DNA of 64,000 bases from Pseudoglutamicibacter albus (GCF_022346425.1 NZ_JAKRCW010000001.1:1-64000); one strand, 5' to 3'; shown: positions 37,767 to 46,837, numbered from the stretch's first letter. Made by a program: numbers and translations. Notes: generated from the letters alone by a model not told the origin.

Positions 37767-39867
37767 CGTCTTGGTGTGGGGTGCGCTCGCGTGGGGTGAG
37801 GCTTTGCGCTTGGATCGCCGTGATGGCGACGGTGTTGACGATGTCGGCGACGGTGGTGCCGCGGGAGAGGTCGTTGACGGCTTTGTTGAGTCCTTGGAGT
37901 ACGGGGCCGACTGCGACTGCGCCAGCGGATTGTTGCACGGCTTTGTACGTGTTGTTGCCGGTGTTGAGGTCGGGGAAGATGAGGACGGTGGCTTGGCCTG
38001 CAACGTTGGAGTCGGGCAGTTTGGATGCGGCGATGCTGGCGTCGACGGCGGCGTCGTATTGGATGGGGCCTTCGACGGGGAAGTCAGGGTTTTGGGCGTG
38101 GACGAGTTCGGTTGCTTCACGGACACGGTCGACGTCTTCGCCGCTGCCGGAGGTTCCGGTGGAGTAAGAGAGCATCGCGACGCGCGGGTCGACGTCGAAT
38201 TGGCGTGCTGTTGCGGCCGATGCGGTGGCGATGGACGCGAGTTGTTGCGCGGTCGGGTTGGGGTTGACGGCGCAGTCGCCGTAGACGAGGACTTTCTCCG
38301 GCAGGCACATGAGGAACACGGATGAGACGATGTCTGCGCCTGGACGGGTCTTGATGATTTGGAGGGCTGGGCGGATCGTGTCGGCGGTTGTGCCAACCGC
38401 TCCTGCGACCATGCCGTCCGCGCCGCCGGTGTGCACCAGCATCGTGGCCCAGAACGTTTTATCAGACATTTTGGCGCGCGCATCGTGTTCGGTGATGCCT
38501 TTGTGTTTGCGTAGTTCGTAGAATTCGCGCGCGAACTCTTCGGTGCGCGGGTCGGTTTCGGGGTCGACGATGGTGACGCCGGTGAGGTTGATGCCTTTTT
38601 CACGGGCGAGGGTCTCGACTTCTGGGCCGCCGAGGATGATGAGGTCGCAAATGTTGCGGCGGGTGATGATTTCAGCGGCGCGTAAGATGCGTTCGTCTTG
38701 CCCCTCGGGGAGCACGACGGTGCGGCGGTCTTGTTGGGCTTTGGTGATGAGCCGGTGGAGGAACCGGATGGGGGTCACGACGTCGGGGGCGGGCAGTTCG
38801 AGGCGGGCGAGGAGCTCGTCTTCGTCGACGGATTCTTCCCACGCGGAGAGTACGGCCGCGTTTTTGCGGGCGATGTTGTCGGTGATGTCGCCGTGGATGT
38901 TCGCGACGGTTTGCGCGGTGGTGAAGGTGCCTTGTTCGGTCGCGTAGACGGGGAAGGGCGCTTCGGCGAGGACGGGTAAGACCGCGGAGTCGACGGGGCG
39001 CGGCCCGGTGACGAGGACCCCGGCGGTCGAGTAGAAGTCGAGGGTGCGGGAAGCGGCGACGGCGGCGAGGAGGACGTCGCTGCGGTCGGATGGTGTGATG
39101 AGGAACGTGTCGTCGGCTATGTAGCGTTCCAGTAGGTAGCCGACGTTCATGCCGGCGATGATGGTGTTGTTGATGGTGCGTTCGGGGTTGTTGGTGCCGG
39201 CGATGAGGCGCGCGTCGGTTGCTTTGGCGATGTTTTCGACGGTGGGTGCGGTGACGTCGGTGAGTTCGGGGATGACGTAGACCTTGCGGTGGGAGCGGCC
39301 TGGCCGGACTTGGGTGCGGATGTCGTCGAGGAGGGCCGGGTTGGCGCGGTTGACGATCATGGACAGTAGGGACACGTTGGCGTCGTAGAAGGCGTCACGT
39401 GCGAGGTCGACGGCTTCGGCGACGTCGTGGGCGGTTTTGTTGGAGCCGTTGACGACCCCGATCATGTGGCTGCCGAGGTGGTTTGCGAGGCGAGCGTTGA
39501 GTTCGAATTCGCTGCCGTAGTCGTGGCCGGTGAGGTCGGTGCCTTCGATGACGATGACGTCGGTGTTCGCGGCGAGTGTTGAGTAGGTTTCGAGGGTGCG
39601 TGTATAGATTTCTTCGGTGCGGCCGGAGGCGATGAGTTCGTGTGCTTCGCTGCGGGTGAGGCCGACCCCGGAGTTTTCGTTGGTGAGGCTGTAGTTGGCG
39701 CGGAAGTACTGGAGCGAGGTGTCGTTTTCGGGTGTGTCGGCTTCGGTGATGGGGCGGAAGAAGCCGACGCGGGTTGCGCGACGGTGGAGGAGTTCGGTCA
39801 CCCCGACGGCGATGATCGTTTTGGCTGCGCCGGGGGCAGTGGCAGAAATGTACAGGCCGCGGGTCAT
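37762..39867 (-). CDS. pta: Phosphate acetyltransferase, long form with BioD-like and DRTGG domains
   Basis: 701 residues. It converts acetyl-CoA and phosphate to acetyl phosphate. The N-terminal P-loop-like domain starts MTRGLYISATAPGAAKT. A DRTGG-like region sits mid-protein (about 215-330), and the catalytic PTA domain (about 365-690) shows VVLPEGQDERIL, GGADGMVAGA and NTGNNTYKAVQ. The length matches long Pta enzymes of actinobacteria. The ATG at 39867 has a GAGGAC site upstream. It forms the acetate-overflow pair with ackA. Confidence 0.95.
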   Translation of the reverse strand: MTRGLYISATAPGAAKTIIAVGVTELLHRRATRVGFFRPITEADTPENDTSLQYFRANYSLTNENSGVGLTRSEAHELIASGRTEEIYTRTLETYSTLAANTDVIVIEGTDLTGHDYGSEFELNARLANHLGSHMIGVVNGSNKTAHDVAEAVDLARDAFYDANVSLLSMIVNRANPALLDDIRTQVRPGRSHRKVYVIPELTDVTAPTVENIAKATDARLIAGTNNPERTINNTIIAGMNVGYLLERYIADDTFLITPSDRSDVLLAAVAASRTLDFYSTAGVLVTGPRPVDSAVLPVLAEAPFPVYATEQGTFTTAQTVANIHGDITDNIARKNAAVLSAWEESVDEDELLARLELPAPDVVTPIRFLHRLITKAQQDRRTVVLPEGQDERILRAAEIITRRNICDLIILGGPEVETLAREKGINLTGVTIVDPETDPRTEEFAREFYELRKHKGITEHDARAKMSDKTFWATMLVHTGGADGMVAGAVGTTADTIRPALQIIKTRPGADIVSSVFLMCLPEKVLVYGDCAVNPNPTAQQLASIATASAATARQFDVDPRVAMLSYSTGTSGSGEDVDRVREATELVHAQNPDFPVEGPIQYDAAVDASIAASKLPDSNVAGQATVLIFPDLNTGNNTYKAVQQSAGAVAVGPVLQGLNKAVNDLSRGTTVADIVNTVAITAIQAQSLTPRERTPHQDD

Positions 39868-39927
39868 GAAGTCCTCGCTGTGTGGTGGGGGATGTACGTG
39901 TGACCCCTACATTTTCCCACCATTTTT

Positions 39928-40126
39928 CATCTTCGGCACTTTAACTGCTGCAAAAGTGGCGATAACGACAATGTTGATGCCGAAGGTTAAGAAATGGAGT
40001 AACACGGCATGCCTGAACGCTACCGGGTGGCTAGTTTTGCGGCAGCTACGCGAAGATGGCCACCGAGTTTGGTGAATGTCTGGGTCATTGTTGGGGAAAT
40101 AACAGCACACTCGGTGCCGAAGGTTA
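39928..40126. repeat. TTCGGCA repeat cluster 5 (three half-sites)
   Basis: Half-sites at 39928-39955, 39961-39991 (inverted) and 40099-40126 (inverted). The first two face each other across 5 nt but their cores do not pair (ACTTTAACTGC and ATCAACATTGT). The rest of the gap 39868-40164 has no gene. Confidence 0.8.
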
Positions 40127-40164
40127 GAGATAGGTAGGGTGGGGCGCAGATCATGGAGTTGGTG

Positions 40165-41301
40165 TCAGGCCGCTAACGCGTAGCCGAGCGCTTTACGGAT
40201 CTGGCGGATAACAGGTGACTGCGCCAGCGCCGGCGCCAACCCCATTGAGGCTGGCTGCCATACCCGCAGTTTGATCCCGTAATGCCCGATGCGTACCCCG
40301 AGCGGCCGCATCGGCCTCTGTTTGTTTTTGCTGAGTTGGTTCCAGGCGGTGAGGCGTTCCCGGGTCAGCCAGCCGAGGCGCTCCTGCGGTGATATGTCTT
40401 TTTCTGTGACGATGATTTGCTTCCATCCGAGCCGGGCTGTGAGTGCGTTGCGGCGCGCGTCGGTGACTTGTTTCTTTGCGCTTGTGTGGATTGCGCCGTC
40501 GTATTCGCACGCTACTTTCGTTTCGGGCCAGGTGAGGTCGGGGCGCACGATGGGGTGTCCGTCGTGGTCTTGGATCCACCGGTTGACGGCAGGTTCGGGC
40601 AGTTGAGCTTCGCGGCAGGCGAGTCGTAGGCGGGTTTCTTGGGGCGAGTCGGCGCCGATGCGTGCGAGGCGTAGTGCTTTTCGCGCGATTCTGATGCCTG
40701 GAATGTGGGGGTGCGCGTCGATGAACGCCGCGATTTTCGCGGGCGTGGAGAGTGGTTTTTCGCGGTTTTCGTATTTTGGGTTGGGGATGCGGATGATGTG
40801 GTCGAGGGTGATGACCATGTTTTCGAGGTCGAGGATGTTGGCGAGGTCGAACCAGGTGCGTTCGACGGTGGTGATGTGTATGTGGGTGGGGAATTCGGGG
40901 TCGGGGAGGGTTGTGACGTCGCCTGGTTTGAGGCGTCGTTTGTTCCATTCGAGGTGGTGGCCTGGGTGGTCGCGGCGCCAGGTGCGTGACCAGAGGCTGA
41001 TGCGTGGTGTTGGGGTGTTTGGGTCGGTGGTGGGGTTTTCGATCCAGTGGGGTAGTGGGAGTTTGTAGTGTTGGGCTGCTTGTATTCCTGTGATGACGAT
41101 GCGGGGGCGGCTTCTGCTGTAGGCGCGGGCGATTGCGGTGGGGGTGGGTGTGGTGTTGCGGTGGCAGTAGATGCTTGGGGCTACGCGTGTGTATTGGTGT
41201 GAGCGGAGTTGGCCGGGTGTGAGGCCGGCTTGGATGGCTTCTTGGCGCGTGAAGACAGTGTTGTGGAGTGCTTCTGGTGGTGGTGTGAGTTTTCTTCCCA
41301 T
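40165..41301 (-). CDS. DUF559-type nuclease-fold protein with N-terminal AbiEi-like region
   Basis: 378 residues. The N-terminal part (about 10-50) resembles the winged-helix region found in AbiEi-like proteins. The C-terminal domain (about 215-300) has the Vsr/MutH-like PD-(D/E)xK core: SPQETRLRLAC, VRPDLTWPETKVACEYDG with its Asp and Glu, H at IHTSAKKQ and a strand QIIVTEKDI. Such proteins are common singletons in actinobacteria and their role is unknown. No toxin partner adjoins. A CATGAT box 6 nt before the ATG may be a weak leaderless promoter. Confidence 0.75.
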   Translation of the reverse strand: MGRKLTPPPEALHNTVFTRQEAIQAGLTPGQLRSHQYTRVAPSIYCHRNTTPTPTAIARAYSRSRPRIVITGIQAAQHYKLPLPHWIENPTTDPNTPTPRISLWSRTWRRDHPGHHLEWNKRRLKPGDVTTLPDPEFPTHIHITTVERTWFDLANILDLENMVITLDHIIRIPNPKYENREKPLSTPAKIAAFIDAHPHIPGIRIARKALRLARIGADSPQETRLRLACREAQLPEPAVNRWIQDHDGHPIVRPDLTWPETKVACEYDGAIHTSAKKQVTDARRNALTARLGWKQIIVTEKDISPQERLGWLTRERLTAWNQLSKNKQRPMRPLGVRIGHYGIKLRVWQPASMGLAPALAQSPVIRQIRKALGYALAA

Positions 41302-41351
41302 GGATGCATCATGGGGTGTTTTTGTGTGGCGTGGAGGTGATTTCTAGAATC

Positions 41352-41447
41352 TGTGGATAATTATTCTTTGGCAACGTAATTGCTGGAAAATCTGTGGATA
41401 GTGGCCTGGGTGCGCGGTTTTGTAGCACTGGTGTTGCCGAAAGTTAA
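41352..41447. repeat. TTCGGCA repeat cluster 6 and a DnaA-box-like site
   Basis: Half-sites at 41363-41390 and 41418-41447 (inverted, cores not complementary) lie in the divergent gap. TGTGGATAA at 41352-41360 is a perfect DnaA-box sequence on the minus strand, and TGTGGATAG at 41393-41401 differs by one base. There is no AT-rich unwinding region or dnaA/dnaN context, so this is not an origin. Confidence 0.6.
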
Positions 41448-41498
41448 AGGGTGTCACTTGGGTGGGCTTCGCCGGGTAAACGTGGCACGCTGTTTTTT

Positions 41499-41813
41499 AT
41501 GATTGTTGCTTTTTCTGTTGCGCCTTCCGGTGCTGGTGCTGACAGTGATGGTTCGGTCGCTGAGGCTGTTGCCGAGGCGGTGAAGGTGGTCCGTGATTCG
41601 GGGCTACCGAACCGCACGTCGAGTATGTTCACGGAGATCGAAGGCACTTGGGATGAGGTGTTTGATGTGATCAAGCGCGCCACCGAGGCGGTGGAGCGGT
41701 TCGGTTCCCGTGTTTCGCTGGTCATCAAGGCTGATATTCGTCCAGGGTTCGATGGGGAATTGGACGGTAAGCTTGAGCGCTTGGAGTCCGCTATAAGCAA
41801 GTCGGATAGCTGA
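41499..41813 (+). CDS. Thiamine-binding/DUF77 family small protein
   Basis: About 104 residues of the MTH1187/YqgV group: MIVAFSVAPSGAG at the start, TSSMFTEIEGTWDEVFDVIKRA in the middle and RVSLVIKADIRPG near the end. Members fold like half of YkoF and some bind thiamine. The ATG at 41499 is chosen because the conserved fold starts there. The in-frame GTG/ATG further upstream (41451) adds an unrelated peptide and overlaps repeat DNA. Confidence 0.85.
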   Translation: MIVAFSVAPSGAGADSDGSVAEAVAEAVKVVRDSGLPNRTSSMFTEIEGTWDEVFDVIKRATEAVERFGSRVSLVIKADIRPGFDGELDGKLERLESAISKSDS

Positions 41814-41895
41814 TTGTTGTGGCGACGCGGTACGCACGCGTCGGTCGAGTTCGCGTGGCCGGTTCGGGTTCGCATCGTGGTTGTGGGAGGTTTGA

Positions 41896-43206
41896 GTGAC
41901 TGACGTTCCTGTTGGGGGTTTCTCTTTTCAGGGGTTGCTGTCTTCGGTCACCCATGAACCTGAGGCGTTGGCTACTATTCGCCGTCAGTTGGAGGCGGAG
42001 GGCGATACTCATGCGAGTGCTTCTTTCGGGAAGTTGTTGGCGTTGTTGACGACGTTGACTCGATCTCGGCGTGTGCTGGATATTGGTGCGGGGCTGGGGT
42101 ATTCGTCTGGTTGGTTTTTGCAGGCGTTGCCGGCGGATGGGCATTTGCATGCGTTGGAGATTGACCGTGACTGCGCTGCCCGGGCGCGGGAGAATTTGCG
42201 TCTGTTGGACCCGGAGGGTGAGGCTTCGGGGCGGTGGACTGTTGATGCGGGGCCTGCGGTTCGTGCGTTGCATCAGTTGACGTGGAATCGTTTGGCTCCG
42301 TTTGATGTGGTGTTGATTGATGCTGATCCTGAGTCGGCTGCGACGTATTTGAAGTGGGCTTTGCGGTTGACGACGCCGGGTTCGGTTGTGGTTGTGCGTG
42401 GGCTGGATGCGTTGGCGGATGCGGATGTTGAGGCTGTGGAACGGGCGTGGGCTGAGGAGTCAGCGTCATCGGAGTCTTTATATGCCGTTACGGGTAAGAA
42501 ATCAGCCTCGATAGATGCCGCTACGGGAATGTATGGAGCGTTGCAGCTTTTGCGTGACGATCCGCGGTTCGCTTCAACTGCGTTCGGTTGTTTGAGTGAG
42601 CAGGTTTCCTCCGGCACGGCGGTCGCCTTGATTACCGCGGCGAGCCCGCCCGCGTCGGCTGGCACTGATGTGCGCATCGAGCCTATGACTGCGGAGACAG
42701 TCAGAGATGCTTTGCGTGTCAAGAATCAGGGCTGGCGTGATACCTATGACAAGTATTTGGGTGAAGAAGACCTGAATGAGATGGATGCGCGCCTAGATAA
42801 AGATGTGGCTGCGTGGTCGGCTATGCTGGCGCGCCCAGGTAATCAGTCGCGTTTTGCGGTCGCGCGTACCTCGGATGGTCAGGTGGTTGGTGTGGCGACG
42901 GCGGCGCCGATTCTTGATGACCAGGATCGTTTTGAGACGCACGCAAAGTGGCAACTGTTCACTTGCTACGTGGACAAGGCGTGGCATGGCAGTGGGATTG
43001 CGTCGCGGCTGGTGGATTTTGTGGTTGGTGAGGATTCCTGCATTTTGTGGGTTCTGGAGGATAATGCTCGTGCGCGCGCTTTCTATACGAAGCTTGGTTT
43101 CGTTGCCGATGGGGCGGTGGAGAATCTGCCGGATGAGTGGTCGGGCGCGCGAGAGATTCGCATGATCCGCAATGTTCCAACGAAGAATTTGACGACGCAT
43201 TCATGA
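41896..43206 (+). CDS. Fusion of an O-methyltransferase-like domain and a GNAT acetyltransferase domain
   Basis: 436 residues. Residues 1-245 form a SAM-dependent methyltransferase of the catechol/caffeoyl-CoA type: VLDIGAGLGYSSGWFL (about 60-75), HALEIDRD and FDVVLIDADPES. Residues about 255-430 form a GNAT domain: RFAVARTSDGQVVGVA, a WHGSGIASRLVDFVV acetyl-CoA loop and NARARAFYTKLGFV. Both halves look intact and the frame is continuous. The GTG at 41896 has GGAGG upstream. The stop overlaps the start of the next gene (ATGA). The combination suggests dual modification of one small molecule, which is inference. Confidence 0.8.
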   Translation: MTDVPVGGFSFQGLLSSVTHEPEALATIRRQLEAEGDTHASASFGKLLALLTTLTRSRRVLDIGAGLGYSSGWFLQALPADGHLHALEIDRDCAARARENLRLLDPEGEASGRWTVDAGPAVRALHQLTWNRLAPFDVVLIDADPESAATYLKWALRLTTPGSVVVVRGLDALADADVEAVERAWAEESASSESLYAVTGKKSASIDAATGMYGALQLLRDDPRFASTAFGCLSEQVSSGTAVALITAASPPASAGTDVRIEPMTAETVRDALRVKNQGWRDTYDKYLGEEDLNEMDARLDKDVAAWSAMLARPGNQSRFAVARTSDGQVVGVATAAPILDDQDRFETHAKWQLFTCYVDKAWHGSGIASRLVDFVVGEDSCILWVLEDNARARAFYTKLGFVADGAVENLPDEWSGAREIRMIRNVPTKNLTTHS

Positions 43207-44126
43207 GCGGGGGCTCAACGCGGCGCGTGGGTGTATCGCGTAGGAAGCGGGGGAGGGCTGCCCGTCGATCACGCTTGCTGCAGGGCGAGAATACAGCGTC
43301 CGATGTGGGCGCTGATGCTCGCACCGATGTTCCGCCGGCAGGGCCGGAGGATCTGCGGGAAGGCCAGTGGCCTGTTTCGACTGGTGTGGTGGCGCTTGAA
43401 CGCGACCCGTATACACCGGATACTTGGACAGTTTTGGTGAATGGTGTGCCGTCCTCGAGCATCAATCTTTCTGATCCGTTTCACCTGGATTTCGAGTATA
43501 TGCGTTGGATGGCATTGATTCTGGGCAATGTTTTTGATGCTGAGGCACGTCTTCGGGTTTTGCATTTGGGTGGCGGGGCTGCGGCTTTTCCACGGTATGT
43601 GAATGCGGCGTTCCCGGAGTCGCGACAGGTTGTTGTGGAGTTGGATGCCCGGCTAAACGAGTTGGTGCGGGGCTGGTTCGATCTGCCGCGGGCGCCGATG
43701 CTGCGGTTGCGTTCGGGGGATGCTTTGGATGTTGTTCCGACGCTGACGGCGGCTAGCCGTGATGTTGTGGTCCGGGATGTCTTCGTGGGAGATGTGACGC
43801 CGTCGGGATTCGTTGATGCCGGGTTCGTTGGTGAGGTTGCGAGAGTCTTGGCGCCGGATGGGTTATATCTGTTGAATGTGGGTGATGGCCCGGAACTGGT
43901 GAATGTGCGCCGCGAACTCTCAACCCTTAAAGGAACCTTCGGCAACATAATTGCTGTTTCGGATCCCGCGGTATTTAAGGGAAGGCGCAGAGGAAATATC
44001 GTGATGGCGGCGTCGAACCAAGGCTTCGGAGATGCGGCGCGCCTTGTTAAAGGATTGCTTTCCGACCCTTTGCCGGCTCAAGTGTTGGCAGGCAACGAGC
44101 TGGAGTCACGCTTCGGCGCGAAGTGA
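43203..44126 (+). CDS. Spermidine synthase-like methyltransferase-fold protein
   Basis: About 307 residues with a basic N-terminal tail. The Rossmann core has RVLHLGGGAAAFPRYV (about 120-135), VVVELDARLNELVRGWF and DVVVRDVFVGDV. The final part, DPAVFKGRRRGNIVMAAS, is typical of spermidine-synthase-like proteins of actinobacteria. It lacks the full polyamine-binding set, so polyamine synthesis is not claimed. The ATG at 43203 overlaps the upstream stop by 4 nt. A TTCGGCA half-site-like stretch (43934-43959) lies inside the frame and encodes TFGNIIAV. Confidence 0.75.
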   Translation: MSGGSTRRVGVSRRKRGRAARRSRLLQGENTASDVGADARTDVPPAGPEDLREGQWPVSTGVVALERDPYTPDTWTVLVNGVPSSSINLSDPFHLDFEYMRWMALILGNVFDAEARLRVLHLGGGAAAFPRYVNAAFPESRQVVVELDARLNELVRGWFDLPRAPMLRLRSGDALDVVPTLTAASRDVVVRDVFVGDVTPSGFVDAGFVGEVARVLAPDGLYLLNVGDGPELVNVRRELSTLKGTFGNIIAVSDPAVFKGRRRGNIVMAASNQGFGDAARLVKGLLSDPLPAQVLAGNELESRFGAK

Positions 44127-44501
44127 AGGTTGCGTTGATGGCTGACGAGGAACTGCCGCGAACGTGCATAGGTGCCTGATTTCTTCGACAAAGTAGTCCC
44201 GCTCGCGTCAAGGACAGTTCTTCCGGATAAGGCGTACTGCACCGCTTAGTGAAACTCAGCTGTCGATGATGGATGGTGTGATCGTACTCGAGTTCAGATT
44301 CCCCGCAGGTTACCTGGTGGGTATAGCAAGAGTAGCGTAAACAGCGGCATTGACGCATCGCCGACATTGGTTATTCAACTGAACCCCAGAGGGTATGTTC
44401 AGGGCCGGCCGCGAGAAGCGGCCGGCCCGTTTTGTGTGTTGTGTTGTGGGATTGTGGTGCGCGGCGGCTGAGCGGTTATGTGGGGCTCGCGCCGTGTGGG
44501 G
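44127..44501. other. 375-bp intergenic region with terminator
   Basis: No gene is seen. Apart from the terminator at 44402-44433, the sequence shows neither TTCGGCA repeats nor any recognisable element. Confidence 0.6.
44402..44433. terminator. Strong terminator between convergent genes
   Basis: An 11-bp GC-only stem (GGGCCGGCCGC, 44402-44412, with its complement at 44418-44428) has a GAGAA loop and is followed by GTTTTGTG. Confidence 0.85.
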
Positions 44502-44502
44502 G

Positions 44503-45612
44503 TTAGCGTGTTTGGCGGGGTTTGAAGATGGTGAAGTCTTGTATCTTGCAGGTCGGATCATCACTCGGGTTGCCTGGTTGGCAGGGACCGGAGACATTGA
44601 CGGACCTCATACTCCAAACCCGTATATCCAAGGGTGTAGCTTGGGTTTCCAATGTGCCGGGGATGGTGTCCCAGGTTTCACCGTTATCCAGGGAGTATTT
44701 CCCGGTATAGGTCACGGTGGCTTCTACTCGGTAGGTTCCTCGTTTCTGGTACATGTGGGAGGTGGGAGTTTCTTTCTCCCACACATCAGCTTTAGTGGGC
44801 AGCATCTTTCCAGCGGTTCTGGAAGTGCGTGCTTCACCGTCGCCGTATTTCCACCGATACTTGATCGGGGTCAGTTCCACGGTGACGTCCTCATCTAGCA
44901 CGTCGATGGTTTCCCGCACCACACCACCAGCACCAGCATCAGCGGCGGCGGTGTCGCTGTTGTTCTTGTCTTTTTTGGTGAGGTAGAAGTTGGTCCAGGC
45001 GGTGGTGAGGGTGTTGGGTTTGATCGCATCCGTAGTCACGGCTCCGGGGTGGATGCGGATGCGTTTGGTTTCGGTCGCGACAAGGGTTCGGATTTCGGTG
45101 ATGGTCAGCGGAGCCTGCTCAGCCGGAGCCCCGTTCTTAGATGGTTTACTTTTAGCGCGGCAGGCGAGTTGGGTGGTGGCGGTGTTGGTGGTGTAGAGCA
45201 GGTCATCACGCTGACCGCACTCATCCACCGCTCGGCGGGTGCAGGCCTGGGTTTTAGCCGCGTTACGAGCTCTAGAGTCCACCATCTCGGCTACATGCAG
45301 GTCACTACCAGCGACCTTGGTTGAACCGGTCACAGCCCCGGAGCGATCCAACGCGCCCGCGGTACAAGCCTGGTGCCACACAGGACGGTGAGCAAAAGAC
45401 TTAGGAGCAGCCGCCGGCGCATGAGAGGGCGCCCCCGCCTTGGAATCCGAGGACGTTTTGGTTACTTTTCTTTGCATTTCGCGAGTCATTAATGTGGACT
45501 CGACAGAATGTGAGTCTTGGTCGAAGCCCACATTAGGCGTGGCAGAGGCATATCCTGGCGCTAGTAGTAGCGGGAGGACGCAAAACAAGGCGATATTCCG
45601 TCTATTTCGCAT
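44503..45612 (-). CDS. Secreted PKD-like protein, module copy 1
   Basis: 369 residues with a signal peptide ending near YASATP. The mature part has about six Cys, a VTTDAIKPNTLTTAWTNFYL segment and a PKD-like beta domain: YRWKYGDGEARTS, then TSHMYQKRGTYRVEATVTY. It ends with IQDFTIFKPRQTR. From APKSF onward it is nearly the same as the protein at 61940-63079. Only the signal peptide, the first 50 or so residues and a short Asn/Asp linker differ. It overlaps the upstream lipoprotein gene by 11 nt. Probably exported; the role is unknown. Confidence 0.8.
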   Translation of the reverse strand: MRNRRNIALFCVLPLLLAPGYASATPNVGFDQDSHSVESTLMTREMQRKVTKTSSDSKAGAPSHAPAAAPKSFAHRPVWHQACTAGALDRSGAVTGSTKVAGSDLHVAEMVDSRARNAAKTQACTRRAVDECGQRDDLLYTTNTATTQLACRAKSKPSKNGAPAEQAPLTITEIRTLVATETKRIRIHPGAVTTDAIKPNTLTTAWTNFYLTKKDKNNSDTAAADAGAGGVVRETIDVLDEDVTVELTPIKYRWKYGDGEARTSRTAGKMLPTKADVWEKETPTSHMYQKRGTYRVEATVTYTGKYSLDNGETWDTIPGTLETQATPLDIRVWSMRSVNVSGPCQPGNPSDDPTCKIQDFTIFKPRQTR

Positions 45613-46315
45613 CCCGATAGATCCCTTCCAGACGCCATTGCCCGTCGATTCTGCGTAGTTCTAGGAAAGCATCGTGCATCGTTCCTCCGGGAAATTGCTC
45701 GACTGGCTTGGGGCTTCCAGGAAAGTACCGTTTACGTGGCTTCTCACTAATGGATAGGTGGACTTCGTAGATGCCGTTGTCGAGTTCTTTCAGGTTTGGG
45801 CGAACCTTCTTTGGTATCAAGTCTCCGCCGATGTTCCAGGACCCGTCTTTCTCCATCATTTTCCTGACCCTTTGAACCATCTTGCAGTAGATGCAAGATT
45901 TATTGGTCATTTCCCAGAACTCGAGCCGTAGCTTGTTGGTTTCCAGTCCGTAGTTGAATTCTTTGAACCAGTGCTCGATGAACGCGACTTGCCCAGCTTT
46001 GCTTTCTTCCTTCGCTACCTCCGGTAGTGGTCCAGGGACAGGCACGTTCTGTGCTGGGCGTTTCGGGGTTGCTGGCTTATAGGGGCCCTTCGGCGACGGA
46101 CTCGCGGAAGGTTTAGATTTCGCGGGGCTCTTGTCCGTGTCGCTTTCGGACGTGTTCTTATTCTTGGCTTCCTTATCACTCGGCCTTGCAGACGGCGAGA
46201 CTGAAGTAGCCGCTTCGGCGGGCTTCGTATCGTCATTGGTGCCGCAGGCAGCCAGACCGGAAACAAGCGTGAACGTCAGGGCTGCGGCGATAGTGCTGCG
46301 TTTTAGATCTGTCAT
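45602..46315 (-). CDS. DUF6318 family lipoprotein, module copy 1
   Basis: 237 residues. Lipobox LAAC with Cys24, then a Ser/Lys/Pro-rich linker ending in PYKPATPKRPAQNVP. The DUF6318 domain follows, with VAFIEHWFKEFNYGLET and the CxxC pair in KSCIYCKMV. The fold and function of DUF6318 are not known; Micrococcales often carry several copies. The ATG has an AAGGGG site inside a leader hairpin. The PKD-like gene overlaps its 3' end, so the two form one unit. Confidence 0.85.
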   Translation of the reverse strand: MTDLKRSTIAAALTFTLVSGLAACGTNDDTKPAEAATSVSPSARPSDKEAKNKNTSESDTDKSPAKSKPSASPSPKGPYKPATPKRPAQNVPVPGPLPEVAKEESKAGQVAFIEHWFKEFNYGLETNKLRLEFWEMTNKSCIYCKMVQRVRKMMEKDGSWNIGGDLIPKKVRPNLKELDNGIYEVHLSISEKPRKRYFPGSPKPVEQFPGGTMHDAFLELRRIDGQWRLEGIYRDAK

Positions 46316-46324
46316 GGTGTCGCC

Positions 46325-46357
46325 CCTTAGGCATGTGTTTCTGTTTAGAACCTAAGG
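46325..46357 (-). promoter_or_regulatory. Hairpin covering the ribosome site of DUF6318 copy 1
   Basis: On the minus strand CCTTAGG (46351-46357) can pair with CCTAAGG (46325-46331), which contains the AAGG of the ribosome binding site. The same structure occurs before copy 2 (61201-61233). Confidence 0.55.
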
Positions 46358-46372
46358 TAGCCAAGCGCATCA

Positions 46373-46837
46373 AAAAGCACCATAGACAAACGAAATGAAA
46401 TTTATCTTTCACGTTTCGGATGCGAGCAGATTCCTCAAAGTCCCGCATAAACACGGGGAAATCGAATCTTCAGCAATCGAGTTCGCACCCAATCTTCTGT
46501 CCGGTATCCCGGAAGCCATCGAGCGTGACCGCTAGCCACAAACATAAAACAAGGCCATCAACACAGGTGTAAGCCAGCTCATAGCAGTGCAAGATCTAGG
46601 TCGCCACCGTACGGCAACGCGAAAGCGGGACTGTTGCGACCAGTTCACACTGGCTGCAACAGCCCCGCCCACTTATTCAGGCTAACTTCCTGACCGGCAT
46701 CGTCCCTGACCGGGCTCGCCCGAGCCCGGCATCGCCCGTGCCCGGTCGAGTCTCTGCCGGCCAGACCAGCCGGGCCTGGCCAGCCCCGGCCCCGTCGGTA
46801 TTATTTCTACAATTTTTGTGCCGAAGGTTGGGTTTGG
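46373..46837. other. 465-bp intergenic region between DUF6318 copy 1 and the purine permease
   Basis: 46373-46540 is homologous to the DNA upstream of DUF6318 copy 2. A hairpin with an outer GCGGG and CTGTTGC stem spans about 46623-46672 and may be a terminator. A Pro/Gly-coding-like GC-rich stretch (46690-46800) shows no gene. A TTCGGCA half-site is at 46801-46829. Confidence 0.6.
46801..46829. repeat. TTCGGCA half-site downstream of the purine permease
   Basis: A single inverted half-site with core TACAATTTTTGTGCCGAAGG, 9 nt beyond the permease stop. Confidence 0.75.

Noticed and set aside
40165-41301. AbiE-type toxin-antitoxin or defence system
   Set aside because: Only an AbiEi-like N-terminal region is present, fused to a DUF559-type domain. 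There is no AbiEii or other defence gene beside it.
41352-41447. Replication origin
   Set aside because: A single perfect DnaA box, no AT-rich unwinding region and no dnaA, dnaN or rpmH nearby.
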